Source of the DNA: Stackebrandtia endophytica
GTDB taxonomy: Bacteria; Actinomycetota; Actinomycetes; Mycobacteriales; Micromonosporaceae
NCBI RefSeq assembly: GCF_006716355.1
Contig: NZ_VFOW01000001.1
Location: 558,001 to 622,000 of the forward strand
Direction of reading: 5' to 3'
DNA length: 64,000 bases
The notes under the pieces were generated by a model. That model did no database searches. It worked only from the letters and a program-made list of their open reading frames with translations, and was not told the DNA's origin. Below are positions 1 to 11,274 of this stretch, piece by piece (within the stretch, counting starts at the first letter, position 1; every line of letters starts with the position of its first letter). A program made the translations under genes and the position numbers.

Positions 1-1
1 C

Positions 2-295
2 GCCACGGTAACCGCACCACCCGAAGACCGCAGGGTCACCCCGCTAATGTCCCTCTCACGGCAACCGCTCCCCGCGCCCGGGCCCGCCGTGGTGCTACAA
101 CACGACTTCAGCGTGCCCGACCGGGAACTCGAGAGTTCGCTGGTCACCACCGGCGACTGGGACGGCGAACTGTTCACCGTCACGGCGCGACGTGGCGCCG
201 CGCAACTACCCGGTCCGCCGGGCCTTCTGGCGCGGATGCGCAGTCAGTACCGACTATCCCGGGACTGTCGTAGGGCGCTCGCCGACATCGGATGA
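2..295 (+). CDS. 3' end of a CDS entering from the left edge, unknown function
   Basis: An open frame runs from the first bases of the window to a TGA at 293-295, with mostly G/C third positions, so it looks like the C-terminal ~97 residues of a protein that begins outside the window. An internal ATG lies at 47, but the frame is open upstream of it. I recognise no domain; the segment is polar with a tryptophan/aspartate-containing stretch near residue 60 and no membrane segment. It overlaps the convergent amidotransferase gene by 42 bp, which is long for real genes, so one of the two stops may be less certain than it looks. Confidence 0.45.
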   Translation, partial: ATVTAPPEDRRVTPLMSLSRQPLPAPGPAVVLQHDFSVPDRELESSLVTTGDWDGELFTVTARRGAAQLPGPPGLLARMRSQYRLSRDCRRALADIG

Positions 296-1015
296 ACCGG
301 CCCGGGCGCCACCATCCGAGATCGTCGCGGCGAACCGCGTGACCATGGTTCGCCACACCGGCGTCGACACCGGTTCGTCGGCGACCGCGGTGGCGTGAAG
401 CTGCGTGCGGTCGAACCCTTGCGCCGCAAGACGTTCAGTATCCCAGGTCAGGATCCGGTCGGCGGTGATCTCGGGGTGGAACTGCAATCCCCACGCGACC
501 GGGCCCACCCGGAACGCCTGGTAGGGGCACCGGTCGGTTTGCGCCAGCCACACCGCTTCGGGTGGCAGTTCGGTGATGGCATCCACGTGGTGCTCGATCC
601 CCGGAACCGTCTGCGGCAGCCCGTCGAACAGGGCGTCGCCACCGCATTCGGAGCGAAGCGTGATCGGGGTGCTGCCGTTCTCGGGGGCTCCGACTTCACC
701 GGTGACGACGCCACCGGCCACATGGGCGAGAAGTTGGCCGCCCAGGCAGATGCCCAGTACCGGCGTCTTCTCCCGCAACGCCTGCTCCACCAGGGAACGG
801 GTGGCGGGCAGCCAGGGGGCGCGGTCGTCGGCGTCGGGAAGGTAACCGCCGCCCAACACCACCAAGCCGTCGGCGTCGAGCTGTTCGGGCAGCGTGGTTT
901 CGAATCCCTTGAGGATCTCCACGTCCAGGCCGGCGTCGGTCAGCCAGGTTTCCAACCGTCGCGGGCCGCCGCTGGGAGTGTTCTGAATGATCAATACGCG
1001 TTTGGGGGTCGTCAC
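254..1015 (-). CDS. Class I glutamine amidotransferase (GuaA-type GATase domain) protein
   Basis: A stand-alone class I glutaminase domain of ~253 residues. The nucleophile elbow GICLGGQLLAHVAGG sits near residue 87 and the His-Glu pair is in the motif FHPEIT near residue 185, so the Cys-His-Glu triad is complete. Such free-standing proteins hydrolyse glutamine or gamma-glutamyl compounds; the substrate cannot be read from sequence. I chose the GTG at 1015 because TACGTT lies 6 nt upstream, the leaderless pattern seen repeatedly here; an ATG at 1096 would add 27 poorly conserved residues. The gene is codirectional with arc but separated from it by a strong hairpin. It occupies the place where dop is usually found. 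Confidence 0.8.
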   Translation of the reverse strand: MTTPKRVLIIQNTPSGGPRRLETWLTDAGLDVEILKGFETTLPEQLDADGLVVLGGGYLPDADDRAPWLPATRSLVEQALREKTPVLGICLGGQLLAHVAGGVVTGEVGAPENGSTPITLRSECGGDALFDGLPQTVPGIEHHVDAITELPPEAVWLAQTDRCPYQAFRVGPVAWGLQFHPEITADRILTWDTERLAAQGFDRTQLHATAVADEPVSTPVWRTMVTRFAATISDGGARAGSSDVGERPTTVPG

Positions 1016-1021
1016 CAAGAC

Positions 1022-1027
1022 AACGTA
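1022..1027 (-). promoter_or_regulatory. -10 hexamer TACGTT, leaderless start of the amidotransferase
   Basis: On the minus strand TACGTT is followed by 6 nt and then the GTG start, placing transcription initiation at or next to the start codon. No -35 is obvious. Confidence 0.45.
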
Positions 1028-1118
1028 TCGTCTCGCCGCCGACAATGCGACCGGTGCGGCGGCGTCGACACTCCGAGGCCGGGCACCGTGATCCACGATG
1101 GATCATTGGATGCTCGAT

Positions 1119-1154
1119 CGTCTGGTGGGCCGGAGGACACCGGCCCACCAGACG
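1119..1154 (-). terminator. Hairpin terminator downstream of arc
   Basis: A perfect 15-bp inverted repeat (CGTCTGGTGGGCCGG and its complement) with a 6-nt loop starts 5 nt after the arc stop codon. There is no U-tract, as is common for actinobacterial terminators. It should separate arc from the downstream amidotransferase. Confidence 0.8.
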
Positions 1155-1159
1155 ACGAG

Positions 1160-2953
1160 TTACAGGTACTGACCGGTGTTGTTCACCGTGTCGATGGAAC
1201 GACCGGATTCATCGCCCTTGCCGCCGGAGACCAGGGTGCGGATGTAGACGATCCGCTCGCCCTTCTTACCGGAGATGCGCGCCCAGTCGTCGGGGTTGGT
1301 CGTGTTGGGCAGGTCCTCGTTCTCACGGAACTCGTCCACACAGGCGTCCAACAGGTGGTGCAACCGGATACCGCGTTGACCGGAGTTCAGGAACTCCTTG
1401 ATGGCCATCTTCTTCGCGCGGTCCACGATGTTCTGGATCATGGCACCGGAGTTGAAGTCCTTGAAGTACAGGACCTCCTTGTCACCGTCGGCGTAGGTGA
1501 CCTCCAGGAAGCGGTTCTCCTCGGTCTCGGTGTACATCCGCTCGACGGCGGCCTGGATCATCTCCTGGACGCACGCCTCGCGGCTGCCTCCCTGCTCCTC
1601 GACGTCCTTGTCGTTGAGCGGCAGGTTCGTGGTGATGTACTTGGAGAAGATGTCCCGCGCCGACTCCGCGTCGGGGCGCTCGATCTTGATCTTGACATCC
1701 AGTCGGCCGGGCCGAAGGATCGCCGGGTCGATCATGTCCTCACGGTTGGAGGCACCGATGACGATGACGTTCTCCAAACCCTCGACACCGTCGATCTCCG
1801 ACAGCAGCTGCGGCACGATGGTGTTCTCCACATCGGAGGAGACACCCGAACCACGGGTACGGAACACCGAGTCCATCTCGTCGAAGAACACGATGACCGG
1901 CTGACCCTCGCTGGCCTTCTCACGAGCCCGCTGGAAGACCAACCGGATGTGCCGCTCGGTCTCACCGACGTACTTGTTCAACAGCTCCGGGCCCTTGATG
2001 TTCAGGAAGTAGCTCTTACCGCGAGTGTCGGCGTTCTGCTCCTCCCCACGGGCCTCGGCGACCTTCTTGGCCAACGAGTTGGCCACCGCCTTGGCGATCA
2101 GCGTCTTACCGCAGCCGGGCGGCCCGTACAGGAGGACGCCCTTCGGCGGACGCAACTGGTACTCGGCGAAGAGATCGGCGTGCAGGAACGGCAGCTCCAC
2201 GGCGTCACGGATGAGCTCGATCTGACCGTCGAGGCCACCGATCGACTCGTAGTCGACGTCCGGCACCTCCTCGAGGACCAGTTCCTCCACTTCGCTCTTC
2301 TGAATCCGCTCGTAGGCATAGCCGGCACGCGGCTCCACCAACAGGGAGTCGCCGGCGCGCAGCGGTGCATTGATGAGCGTGTCCGCCAGGTGGACGACAC
2401 GCTCCTCATCGGCGTGCGAGGTCACCAGCGCCCTGTCGGGCATGCCCTCGTCGTTCTCCAACAATTCCTTCAAGGTGACGACGTCACCGGCAGTCTCGAA
2501 GCCGAGGTTCTCCACGACGTTGAGCGCGTCGTTGAGGAGCACCTCCTGGCCGCGGCGCAGAGTCTCGATCTCGACCGAAGGCGAGACGGCGACCCGCATC
2601 TTGCGGCCACCGGTGAACACGTCGACGGTCCCATCGTCACGAGTCTCGATGAAGACGCCGTATCCACTGGGCGGCTGGGCCAGCCGGTCAATCTCCTCCT
2701 TGAGGGTGACGATCTGTTCGCGGGCATCGCGCAGCGTGGCGACCAGGCGCTCGTTCTGCTCCGACATCTTCTCGATCTGCCCCTGGGTGGCGGCAAGTCG
2801 TTCCTCCAACAGGCGAACATGCCGTGGCGTCTCGGTGAGCTTGCGGCGCGCCAACGCCAGCTCCTCCTGTAGGTAAGCCACCTGGGTGGAGAGGTCCTGG
2901 CTTTCCCGCTCCCAACGGTTGCTGCGGGCCTGCTCGTCGTCGTTACGTGGCAT
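1160..2953 (-). CDS. arc: Proteasome-associated AAA ATPase ARC/Mpa
   Basis: Hexameric unfoldase that recognises Pup-tagged proteins and feeds them into the 20S proteasome. The N-terminal ~70 residues form the coiled coil that binds Pup, followed by the OB-type interdomain and one AAA module: Walker A GPPGCGKT near residue 280, Walker [11 protein letters not shown] near 357, and an SRH region with [17 protein letters not shown]. The protein ends in GQYL, the tail that docks into proteasome alpha-ring pockets, so the partner 20S particle should exist in this genome. Length ~597 aa is typical. Start: ATG 2953 has AGAGGTGGGA 5 nt upstream; the GTG at 2962 lies inside that ribosome site. dop, pup and prcBA are not next to it. 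Confidence 0.97.
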   Translation of the reverse strand: MPRNDDEQARSNRWERESQDLSTQVAYLQEELALARRKLTETPRHVRLLEERLAATQGQIEKMSEQNERLVATLRDAREQIVTLKEEIDRLAQPPSGYGVFIETRDDGTVDVFTGGRKMRVAVSPSVEIETLRRGQEVLLNDALNVVENLGFETAGDVVTLKELLENDEGMPDRALVTSHADEERVVHLADTLINAPLRAGDSLLVEPRAGYAYERIQKSEVEELVLEEVPDVDYESIGGLDGQIELIRDAVELPFLHADLFAEYQLRPPKGVLLYGPPGCGKTLIAKAVANSLAKKVAEARGEEQNADTRGKSYFLNIKGPELLNKYVGETERHIRLVFQRAREKASEGQPVIVFFDEMDSVFRTRGSGVSSDVENTIVPQLLSEIDGVEGLENVIVIGASNREDMIDPAILRPGRLDVKIKIERPDAESARDIFSKYITTNLPLNDKDVEEQGGSREACVQEMIQAAVERMYTETEENRFLEVTYADGDKEVLYFKDFNSGAMIQNIVDRAKKMAIKEFLNSGQRGIRLHHLLDACVDEFRENEDLPNTTNPDDWARISGKKGERIVYIRTLVSGGKGDESGRSIDTVNNTGQYL

Positions 2954-3142
2954 TTGTCCCACCTCTCACTCGAGGATCCTGCCTTAACCGTAGCCGGTTG
3001 TGAGCTAACAGGTTAAGCCGCGACACCGACGTTTTGCCACTGCGTCATGGGCTCAGCGTGGATTCACCGGGACAGACGGTGATCAGACGACACTTAGCAT
3101 CGATAAAATTCGATGTAAGTCGGTCGGCTCATCAGGTGGGAC

Positions 3143-5199
<2,057 letters not shown>

Positions 5200-5206
5200 C
5201 GCCTCG

Positions 5207-5212
5207 ATACTA
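5207..5212 (-). promoter_or_regulatory. -10 hexamer TAGTAT, leaderless promoter of the M50-trmI operon
   Basis: TAGTAT on the minus strand, 7 nt, then the ATG of the protease. It is a near-consensus SigA -10 element and decides the start codon choice. Confidence 0.65.
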
Positions 5213-5278
5213 CGGGTCACACGGTCGAGCACGATCCGGCGCCGCGGATGCGCAGCCCGAAATGTCGCAGCCGCCCCT

Positions 5279-5284
5279 TAGGGT
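5279..5284 (+). promoter_or_regulatory. -10 hexamer TAGGGT, leaderless start of the RecB-like gene
   Basis: TAGGGT is followed by 6 nt and ATG 5291. The GTG at 5285 directly abuts the hexamer and could not be transcribed from it. Confidence 0.5.
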
Positions 5285-5290
5285 GTGGCC

Positions 5291-6265
5291 ATGTCGACCA
5301 CATCGGTGCGCCCACCGACCAGCCTGTCCCCGTCGCGCGCGGCCGACTTCAAGACGTGTCCGCTGATGTATCGGTTTCGCGCGATCGACCGCCTCCCCGA
5401 ACCGACGACCACGGCGATGATGAAGGGCACCCTGGTACACGCGGTGCTGGAGCGTCTCTACGATCTGGCGGCCGCCGAGCGCACCCGAACACGGGCCACG
5501 GCGATGCTGGAGCCCGAATGGCAACGGCTGCAACGGCAACAGCAGGAGGCCGCCGAGCTGTTCGACGGTGAGGACACCGACGCCGAGCGCCAATGGCTGA
5601 CCGAGGCGAAGGTGCTCGTGGAGTCCTATTTCGAGGTCGAGGATCCGACGCGACTGGCTCCCGCCGAGCGGGAGTGCCTCGTCGAGGCCACCCTGGACGA
5701 CGGCGTGCGGATGCGTGGCTACATCGACCGGCTCGACATCGCCCCGGGCGGGGAGGTCAGGGTCGTCGACTACAAGACCGGCAAGGCGCCCAAACCGGCC
5801 TTCGAGGCGCAGGCGCTGTTCCAGCTGAAGTTCTATGCGTTGGCGCTGTGGCGGACCCGCGGCGTGATTCCGAAGATCCTGCGACTTCTGTACCTTAAGG
5901 ACAGTCAGGTCATCGACTACGCCCCCACCGAATCCGAACTGCGGCGATTGGAGAAGACGGTCTCCGCGTTGTGGCAGACGATAAGCCAAGCGGTGGCGAC
6001 CGGCAATTTCCCCGCGAAGAAGGGTCCGTTGTGCGGCTGGTGTTCGCATCAAGCCCTCTGTCCCGAGTTCGGCGGAACACCGCCGCCGTATCCATTGCCG
6101 GTTCAACTTGCCGGACTCGACGGTATTCAAGGGTTATCGTCGGCAACCAATTCAACGCCAATTGAGACGAAACACACGATTGGCCTCAGGTTCTTGCGGA
6201 ATAGGGGCGGTTTACCGCTATCGTGCTCCCAGCAATACCGCAACCCGATAAGCACATCGGGCTAA
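5291..6265 (+). CDS. RecB-family PD-(D/E)XK exonuclease with Fe-S cysteine cluster
   Basis: Stand-alone RecB-like nuclease. The nuclease core shows RGYIDRLDI and VVDYKTGK (catalytic Asp and Lys) around residues 145-165. One cysteine near the N-terminus (FKTCPLMY) and three in CGWCSHQALC near residue 245 match the split four-cysteine iron-sulfur cluster of AddB/Cas4-type nucleases. It sits divergently from the M50-trmI-arc genes, as its counterpart does in mycobacteria (Rv2119). Homologues usually end shortly after the GTPPPYP segment; here ~55 further residues of lower G/C content run on to 6265, so the tail may be a read-through after loss of the ancestral stop. DNA-repair role is inferred. 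Confidence 0.88.
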   Translation: MSTTSVRPPTSLSPSRAADFKTCPLMYRFRAIDRLPEPTTTAMMKGTLVHAVLERLYDLAAAERTRTRATAMLEPEWQRLQRQQQEAAELFDGEDTDAERQWLTEAKVLVESYFEVEDPTRLAPAERECLVEATLDDGVRMRGYIDRLDIAPGGEVRVVDYKTGKAPKPAFEAQALFQLKFYALALWRTRGVIPKILRLLYLKDSQVIDYAPTESELRRLEKTVSALWQTISQAVATGNFPAKKGPLCGWCSHQALCPEFGGTPPPYPLPVQLAGLDGIQGLSSATNSTPIETKHTIGLRFLRNRGGLPLSCSQQYRNPISTSG

Positions 6266-6295
6266 GCCGCTAACTGAACACTGGATTGGAGCACT

Positions 6296-7525
6296 GTGGG
6301 ACACGCCGAAACCTTGTTGGCTATGGGCGGTGCGTTCATTGCTGCCGCTATTTTGGCGCGGCTCGGACGGCGCATTGGCATATCGACGATCCCATTGTTC
6401 ATGCTGGCCGGAATCCTATTGGGACCCAATACACCCGGATTCGTTCTGGTGGAGGATCCACACGACTTCGAAATGCTGTCGTTGTTGGGCCTGGTACTCC
6501 TGCTGTTCTACCTGGGTCTTGAGTTTCATCTGGATGATCTGCAACGAGGTGGCGGTAAACTCGTCGCAGTCGGCGGTGTCTATCTTCTACTCAACGTCGG
6601 GGCCGGATTCGGCTATGGGCTGATTCTCGGTTGGTCATTGGCCGACGCATTGGTACTGGCCGGCGTCATCGGTATCTCATCATCGGCGATCGTCACCAAA
6701 ATCCTCGTCGATCTGGGCCGCCTCGGTAATCCCGAGACCAGATTGATCCTCGGCATCATCGTCGTCGAGGACATCTTCCTCGCGCTATACCTCGCCGCTC
6801 TGCAACCGGTGCTCAGCGGCGCCCAAAACCTGACCGAGGTGTTGACCCAGACCGGGAAGGCCTTCGCCTTCCTGTTGGTGCTGGCGATCCTGGCCCGGTT
6901 CGGTACCCGCATCATTGGGAAGATCATCGATGTCAAGGACGACGAACTCCTCGTCATCAGCTTCCTGGGTATCGCCGTCCTGGTGGCGGGCATCTCCGAA
7001 GAGCTGGGGGTCGCCGACGCCATCGGTGCCTTCATGGTCGGGCTCATTCTGGGCAGCACCACCTCCGGTGACCGGATTCGCGAATTGGTTCACCCGCTGC
7101 GAGATGCCTTCGGAGCGATATTCTTCTTCGTATTCGGTCTATCCATTGATCCGGGCGATATCGCCTCGGTGGCCGTTCCGGTTCTCATCGCCGCGGGCAT
7201 CACCGTCGTCATGAACTTCGCCGCGGGCATCATCGCCGCAAAGATGAACGGATTCGGAACGCTACCTGCGGCCAATATCTCCACGACGCTGCTCGCCAGA
7301 GGCGAATTCGCGTTGATCCTGGCCACGATGGCAGCCCAAGCGGGACTGAATCCGGAATTGGCGCCATTCATCGCCGGATATGTATTGGTCACGGCGGTTC
7401 TCGGTCCCATCGTCGCTGGCAACAGCGCCCTCATGGCACGGGGTTTGGCGCCGATAGACAAATGGCTGAGCAAAACGGCGAAACCCGATCAGGTGAAAGT
7501 CGCCGCCAAATCGGAAGAGTCGTAA
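6296..7525 (+). CDS. CPA2-family cation:proton antiporter (KefB/GerN-like)
   Basis: Integral membrane antiporter exchanging Na+ or K+ for H+. About 12 hydrophobic segments fill the 410 residues; the conserved extended-helix motif GISSSAIVTK is near residue 125 and VADAIGAFMVGLILGS near 240 carries the ion-site Asp. There is no C-terminal TrkA-N/RCK domain, and no KhtT/TrkA-C subunit gene is adjacent, although actinobacterial relatives commonly pair with one. Start is GTG 6296 with TTGGAG 5 nt upstream. Base composition is visibly less G/C-rich than the neighbours, from about 6100 onward. A strong hairpin ends the gene. Confidence 0.88.
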   Translation: MGHAETLLAMGGAFIAAAILARLGRRIGISTIPLFMLAGILLGPNTPGFVLVEDPHDFEMLSLLGLVLLLFYLGLEFHLDDLQRGGGKLVAVGGVYLLLNVGAGFGYGLILGWSLADALVLAGVIGISSSAIVTKILVDLGRLGNPETRLILGIIVVEDIFLALYLAALQPVLSGAQNLTEVLTQTGKAFAFLLVLAILARFGTRIIGKIIDVKDDELLVISFLGIAVLVAGISEELGVADAIGAFMVGLILGSTTSGDRIRELVHPLRDAFGAIFFFVFGLSIDPGDIASVAVPVLIAAGITVVMNFAAGIIAAKMNGFGTLPAANISTTLLARGEFALILATMAAQAGLNPELAPFIAGYVLVTAVLGPIVAGNSALMARGLAPIDKWLSKTAKPDQVKVAAKSEES

Positions 7526-7955
7526 ATCTCACCTATTCATCAACAGTCACACCTGCGGCCGGGCCGAGACGACATTCGTCACAATGACGGAGGACGTCTC
7601 GGTCCGGCCGCATTGCCCACTCGATATTCATCACCGCATCACACGGTGATTCCCCCGGGAAGGGCTCGCCGTCGAATCAATGGGCAACTCGGGGCATCTC
7701 CAAGTGGATTCGACGGTGAAGCCATAGTTCAACCATCTAATTCACTCGCGATCGGATTCGCCGATCCGACTGGCGGGGAATGCCGAGAGGTCATCCGTCG
7801 TTCCTCACGACGACCGGTACCCGATGTCGGTCGGGAGGGCGCACATCCGTGACCGGGGCAATAAACTCACAGATCTCACCGAGGTGGCGGTCGTCGGCAT
7901 CCGCGCCACAACCGGCACAGGTGGCTCGATACCGACGCTCGACGAAGGAAGCGTG
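7526..7955. other. 430-bp intergenic stretch between antiporter and GTPase
   Basis: After the terminator at 7556-7610 no convincing gene is seen. Two more small inverted repeats occur: ATCACCG at 7630-7636 pairing with 7644-7650, and TCGGAT at 7752-7757 pairing with 7764-7769. Their role is unknown; one may act in regulation of the GTPase gene. Confidence 0.4.
7556..7610 (+). terminator. Terminator hairpin after the antiporter
   Basis: CGGCCGGGCCGAGACG at 7556-7571 pairs with 7595-7610 over 16 positions with one G-U wobble, 23-nt loop, 30 bp after the stop codon. Confidence 0.75.
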
Positions 7956-9176
7956 ATGACCGACAGAGCAACCCCCGACTTCGACGGCATCCGGCAGCGG
8001 TTCACCGAGGAGATCAACCAGGCGCGGCTCGAACTGGGCACCGTCAACATCGCCGTCTTCGGCAACACCGGCGTCGGTAAGAGCACTCTGCTCAACGCCG
8101 TGTTCGGACAGGATCTGGCCGCCACCGGCACCGGTAACTCGGTCACCGCGCACATTCAATACCACGGTGGTGCGCCCGAACCGCTCGGAATCTACGACAC
8201 CCCGGGGTTCGAGACCGGCGGAAGCGAATCATCCCTGTTGACCGAAATCGACCAGGTCTTCGCCGACAACCACCGTAAACCGCTGTCGGAACAGATCCAC
8301 GTCGTGTGGTTCGTGGAGAACTCCCAAACCCACCGCTTCGTCGACAGCCAGGAGACGATCGTTCGGAAACTCGCCTCGTTCGGGGTTCCGGTCATGTTGA
8401 TCCTCACCCGGGTCCGGCTGACCCCCTCGGGTGAGCCGGCTCGCGCGGCGCGGGAACTGGTCACCGCCATCAACCAACGAGACCTCCCCACCAGCCCACG
8501 GGGGACCGTCTTCCTGGTCAACGCCCTGCCGGACCCCGAGTTCGGCGACCCCGGGCACGGTCTCACCCAACTGCTCAACGCGACCTTCGCGGCGATCCCC
8601 GACCAACTTCACGAGGCGTTGGTGGCCGCGCAACGGCTCGATCTGGTGCGGAAAAGACAGGCGGCGGCCAAAATCGTGAACCGGTTCGCGCTGACCTCCG
8701 GCGCAGCGGGAGCCACCCCGATTCCCATCGCCGACCTGGTGTTGGTGACCGGCAGCCTCACCCGCATGTTCGCCAGGATCAGCGCGGCGTACGGGATTCC
8801 GTTCAAGAAGAAGCAGCTGGCCCGGCTGGCCGCCGCCGTCCTGGTCACCGGTGGAGCCACCACGGCCACCAGTTCGATGGTGTTGCGTGCCTCCGGCAAG
8901 CAGCTGGCCAAGCTCGCCGGGACTCAGACCGCCAAGTTGGGCGGCCGACTGGTACCGGTGGCCAATGTGGTGGTGGCGGCCGCAGCCGGGACCGGTTCGG
9001 CGCTCATCGCCAAGGCCGCCGGACACGCGTGGAGCCGAGTGTGTGAGTACATGCTCAAACACCCCGACACCGACGCGTTGGTCAACGACGAGGTGCTCGG
9101 CCTCTTCCAACGACATTTCGCCGAACGGGGCGGCCCACCCACCGAGGCGATCACGGCGGACACCGACAAGCCCTGA
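7956..9176 (+). CDS. Dynamin/Era-like GTPase with DUF697-type C-terminus
   Basis: A small GTPase domain near the N-terminus: P-loop GNTGVGKST around residue 30, G3 motif YDTPGFE near 75. The place where NKxD/TKxD (G4) is expected reads LTRVRL, so the guanine-specificity Asp is missing. The C-terminal half (residues ~230-370) contains hydrophobic alanine/glycine-rich helices with TPIPIADLVLV, resembling the DUF697 membrane-associated region of YcjF/YfjP-like GTPases. Function is unknown; relatives are linked to membrane stress. Start: ATG 7956 has AAGGAAG 5 nt upstream; an upstream in-frame ATG at 7824 adds 44 unconserved residues. A separate transcription unit from the sensor kinase downstream. 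Confidence 0.82.
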   Translation: MTDRATPDFDGIRQRFTEEINQARLELGTVNIAVFGNTGVGKSTLLNAVFGQDLAATGTGNSVTAHIQYHGGAPEPLGIYDTPGFETGGSESSLLTEIDQVFADNHRKPLSEQIHVVWFVENSQTHRFVDSQETIVRKLASFGVPVMLILTRVRLTPSGEPARAARELVTAINQRDLPTSPRGTVFLVNALPDPEFGDPGHGLTQLLNATFAAIPDQLHEALVAAQRLDLVRKRQAAAKIVNRFALTSGAAGATPIPIADLVLVTGSLTRMFARISAAYGIPFKKKQLARLAAAVLVTGGATTATSSMVLRASGKQLAKLAGTQTAKLGGRLVPVANVVVAAAAGTGSALIAKAAGHAWSRVCEYMLKHPDTDALVNDEVLGLFQRHFAERGGPPTEAITADTDKP

Positions 9177-9275
9177 CCGGCCCGGCCTCGGCGTGACCGA
9201 TCTGGCCAATTGGTCCGACTTAAGGATGAGCCACAGATCCACCACGACGCCGAGAGAAACCGCCGCATCCGACGT

Positions 9276-9281
9276 TAACGT
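9276..9281 (+). promoter_or_regulatory. -10 hexamer TAACGT, leaderless start of the sensor kinase
   Basis: TAACGT is followed by 7 nt and GTG 9289. No Shine-Dalgarno precedes either this GTG or the nearby ATG 9298. Confidence 0.5.
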
Positions 9282-9288
9282 TTGCATC

Positions 9289-10554
9289 GTGACCAGCATG
9301 AAACAGCGCGCATTGGGCCGGGGTGGCCAGATACACCTGTGGTTCCAGCGATACCCGCTGGTCACCGACGGCCTGTTCGCGATCGCGTTCGCGGCGTTCG
9401 TGCTGATCCCGATGGCCGCGATGGCCACGGAACAGCCCCCGGAGCTGCGCCCGACCCCGAGCATGGCCCTGTGGACCGTCGTCGGTCTGACTCCCATCGT
9501 CATGCGACGGGTACTGCCGTGGTGGTCGGTTCTGTTGGCCACCGCTTTGCAGGTGTCCTCTCCGCTCTATCCGCACGTGTGGATCGGCCTGAACTTCGCG
9601 TTGCTCGTGGTGGCGTACACCGCCGCCGCGCACCTGTCGTTTCGGCAGGCGGTCGCCGCATCGGTCCTATTGTGGAGCACTCTGTCGGTCATGATCGTCA
9701 CGGTCATTCCCGAAGAACAGTTGGGAATGGCGTCCGAGAGCGCGTTGATCGTCAACTATCTGTCGGCGCTGGCGCTGTTCGCGATCGGCCGGATGGTGTA
9801 CGCCCGTCGCGGGCGGTTCGAGGAACTCAGCGACCGCGCCCGATTGGCCGAGGAGAACCAGGCCGCGCTGGTCCGACAGGCCATCAACGACGAGCGTCGC
9901 CGTATCGCGCGCGAGCTGCACGACGTGGTCGCCCACCACATCTCCGTGATGGGTGTGCTGGCCACCGGAGCGCGACGGGTGCTGCATAAACAACCCGACA
10001 AGGCCGATGAGGCACTGGCCACGATCGAGACCACCGGACGCGCGACGCTGCGCGAGATGCGTCGGCTATTGGACGTGCTGCGTTCCAGCGACGAGCCCGA
10101 ACACGACGACGAGTTGGCGCCGCAACCGGGCCTGGACGCGGTTCACGCGTTGGTCGCGCAGATTCGAGACGCCGGTTTGGCCGTGAACCTGCGGGTCGAG
10201 GGCGAGCCGTATCCACTCGACCCTGGAATCGCACTCACCGTGTACCGAATTGTCCAGGAAGGACTGACGAACACGTTGAAGCACGCCGGACCCGCTCGGG
10301 CGGGCGTGCGCATCGAGTACGGGGACCACGGCATCGACCTGGAGGTGTCGGACACGGGTGTCGGCCCGCGGGTTTCGGCCACCACGAGCGGCCGAGTCGG
10401 GCACGGGCTGGTGGGCATGCGCGAACGCGTCGCGCTGTACGGTGGCACCCTACGAACTGGACCACGGCCCGGCGGCGGATTCCGTGTGCATGCGGCCATT
10501 CCGATCGACACCGCGACCGCCCCGTTGGGCACTGATACCGGAGGCGACCGTTGA
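9289..10554 (+). CDS. NarL-type sensor histidine kinase (HisKA_3)
   Basis: Membrane sensor kinase. Four to five hydrophobic segments occupy residues ~25-165, with no large extracellular domain, so it probably senses a membrane or intramembrane signal. The phospho-acceptor helix RRRIARELHDVVAHHISVM lies near residue 205, and the HATPase domain shows EGLTNTLKHAG, DTGVGP and GHGLVGMRERV toward the end. The 4-bp overlap with the response regulator (TTGA) shows co-translation. Together with the downstream ABC transporter it resembles LiaRS/DesKR-like systems that answer cell-envelope-active compounds; that role is inferred. Start GTG 9289 or ATG 9298. Confidence 0.93.
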   Translation: MTSMKQRALGRGGQIHLWFQRYPLVTDGLFAIAFAAFVLIPMAAMATEQPPELRPTPSMALWTVVGLTPIVMRRVLPWWSVLLATALQVSSPLYPHVWIGLNFALLVVAYTAAAHLSFRQAVAASVLLWSTLSVMIVTVIPEEQLGMASESALIVNYLSALALFAIGRMVYARRGRFEELSDRARLAEENQAALVRQAINDERRRIARELHDVVAHHISVMGVLATGARRVLHKQPDKADEALATIETTGRATLREMRRLLDVLRSSDEPEHDDELAPQPGLDAVHALVAQIRDAGLAVNLRVEGEPYPLDPGIALTVYRIVQEGLTNTLKHAGPARAGVRIEYGDHGIDLEVSDTGVGPRVSATTSGRVGHGLVGMRERVALYGGTLRTGPRPGGGFRVHAAIPIDTATAPLGTDTGGDR

Positions 10555-11231
10555 GCGACCACGATTCCCGGCCCATCAAGGTGATGCTGGTTGACGACCA
10601 ACCACTGCTGCGGACCGGTTTTCGCATGGTGCTGGGCGCCGAGACCGACTTCGACATCATCGCCGAGGCCGGCGACGGTTCCGAGGCCGTCGACCTTGCT
10701 CGGCGGCTGCTGCCCGACGTCGTGCTGATGGACATCCGTATGCCCCGTATGGACGGCGTGGCCGCCACCAAGGCCATTGTGGATGCCAAGCTTCCGGTCA
10801 AGGTACTCATCCTGACGACCTTCGACCTCGACGAATACGTCGTCGGTGCGTTGCGGGCCGGCGCCAGCGGCTTCCTGGCCAAGGACGTCCCCGCCGACGA
10901 CCTGGTCGCCGCGATCCGGTCGGTGGCGGCGGGGGAGGCCGTCGTCGCTCCCCGCATTCTGCGACGCCTGCTGGAGAAGTTCGTCGACCGGCTGCCCGAC
11001 CCCTCCGGCAGTACACCGACCAGTCTCGAAGTGCTGACCGACCGGGAACGCCAGGTCCTGCTGCTGGTGGCACGGGGAATGTCCAACGCCGAGATCGCGC
11101 GGGAACTCACCGTCAGCGAGACCACCGTGAAAACCCACGTCGGGCACGTGCTGACCAAGCTGGGGCTGCGCGATCGGGTCCAGGCGGTCGTGTTGGCCTA
11201 TGAATCCGGGCTGGTCAAGCCCAGCCGGTGA
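10551..11231 (+). CDS. NarL/FixJ-family response regulator
   Basis: Receiver domain in residues ~9-125 with the acidic pair DD15-16, phospho-acceptor Asp61 in VVLMDIRMP, Thr at LILTTFD and Lys at FLAKDVP. The C-terminal LuxR-type helix-turn-helix begins at LTDRERQVLLLVARG (~residue 160) and includes NAEIARELTVSETTVKTHV. It is the partner of the kinase whose stop it overlaps; TTG is the apparent start codon. Likely targets are its own operon and the ABC transporter 230 bp downstream, where an inverted repeat is present. Confidence 0.95.
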   Translation: MSDHDSRPIKVMLVDDQPLLRTGFRMVLGAETDFDIIAEAGDGSEAVDLARRLLPDVVLMDIRMPRMDGVAATKAIVDAKLPVKVLILTTFDLDEYVVGALRAGASGFLAKDVPADDLVAAIRSVAAGEAVVAPRILRRLLEKFVDRLPDPSGSTPTSLEVLTDRERQVLLLVARGMSNAEIARELTVSETTVKTHVGHVLTKLGLRDRVQAVVLAYESGLVKPSR

Positions 11232-11274
11232 CTCGTCACCCCCTCGGCCATCGGCGGAGGCGTCTCATCCTTTC

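Noticed and set aside
395-2872. 825-codon plus-strand open frame
   Set aside because: It mirrors arc and the amidotransferase; the sequence is Gln/Val/Leu-rich shadow of G/C-biased codons with no domain, while arc on the other strand is unmistakable.
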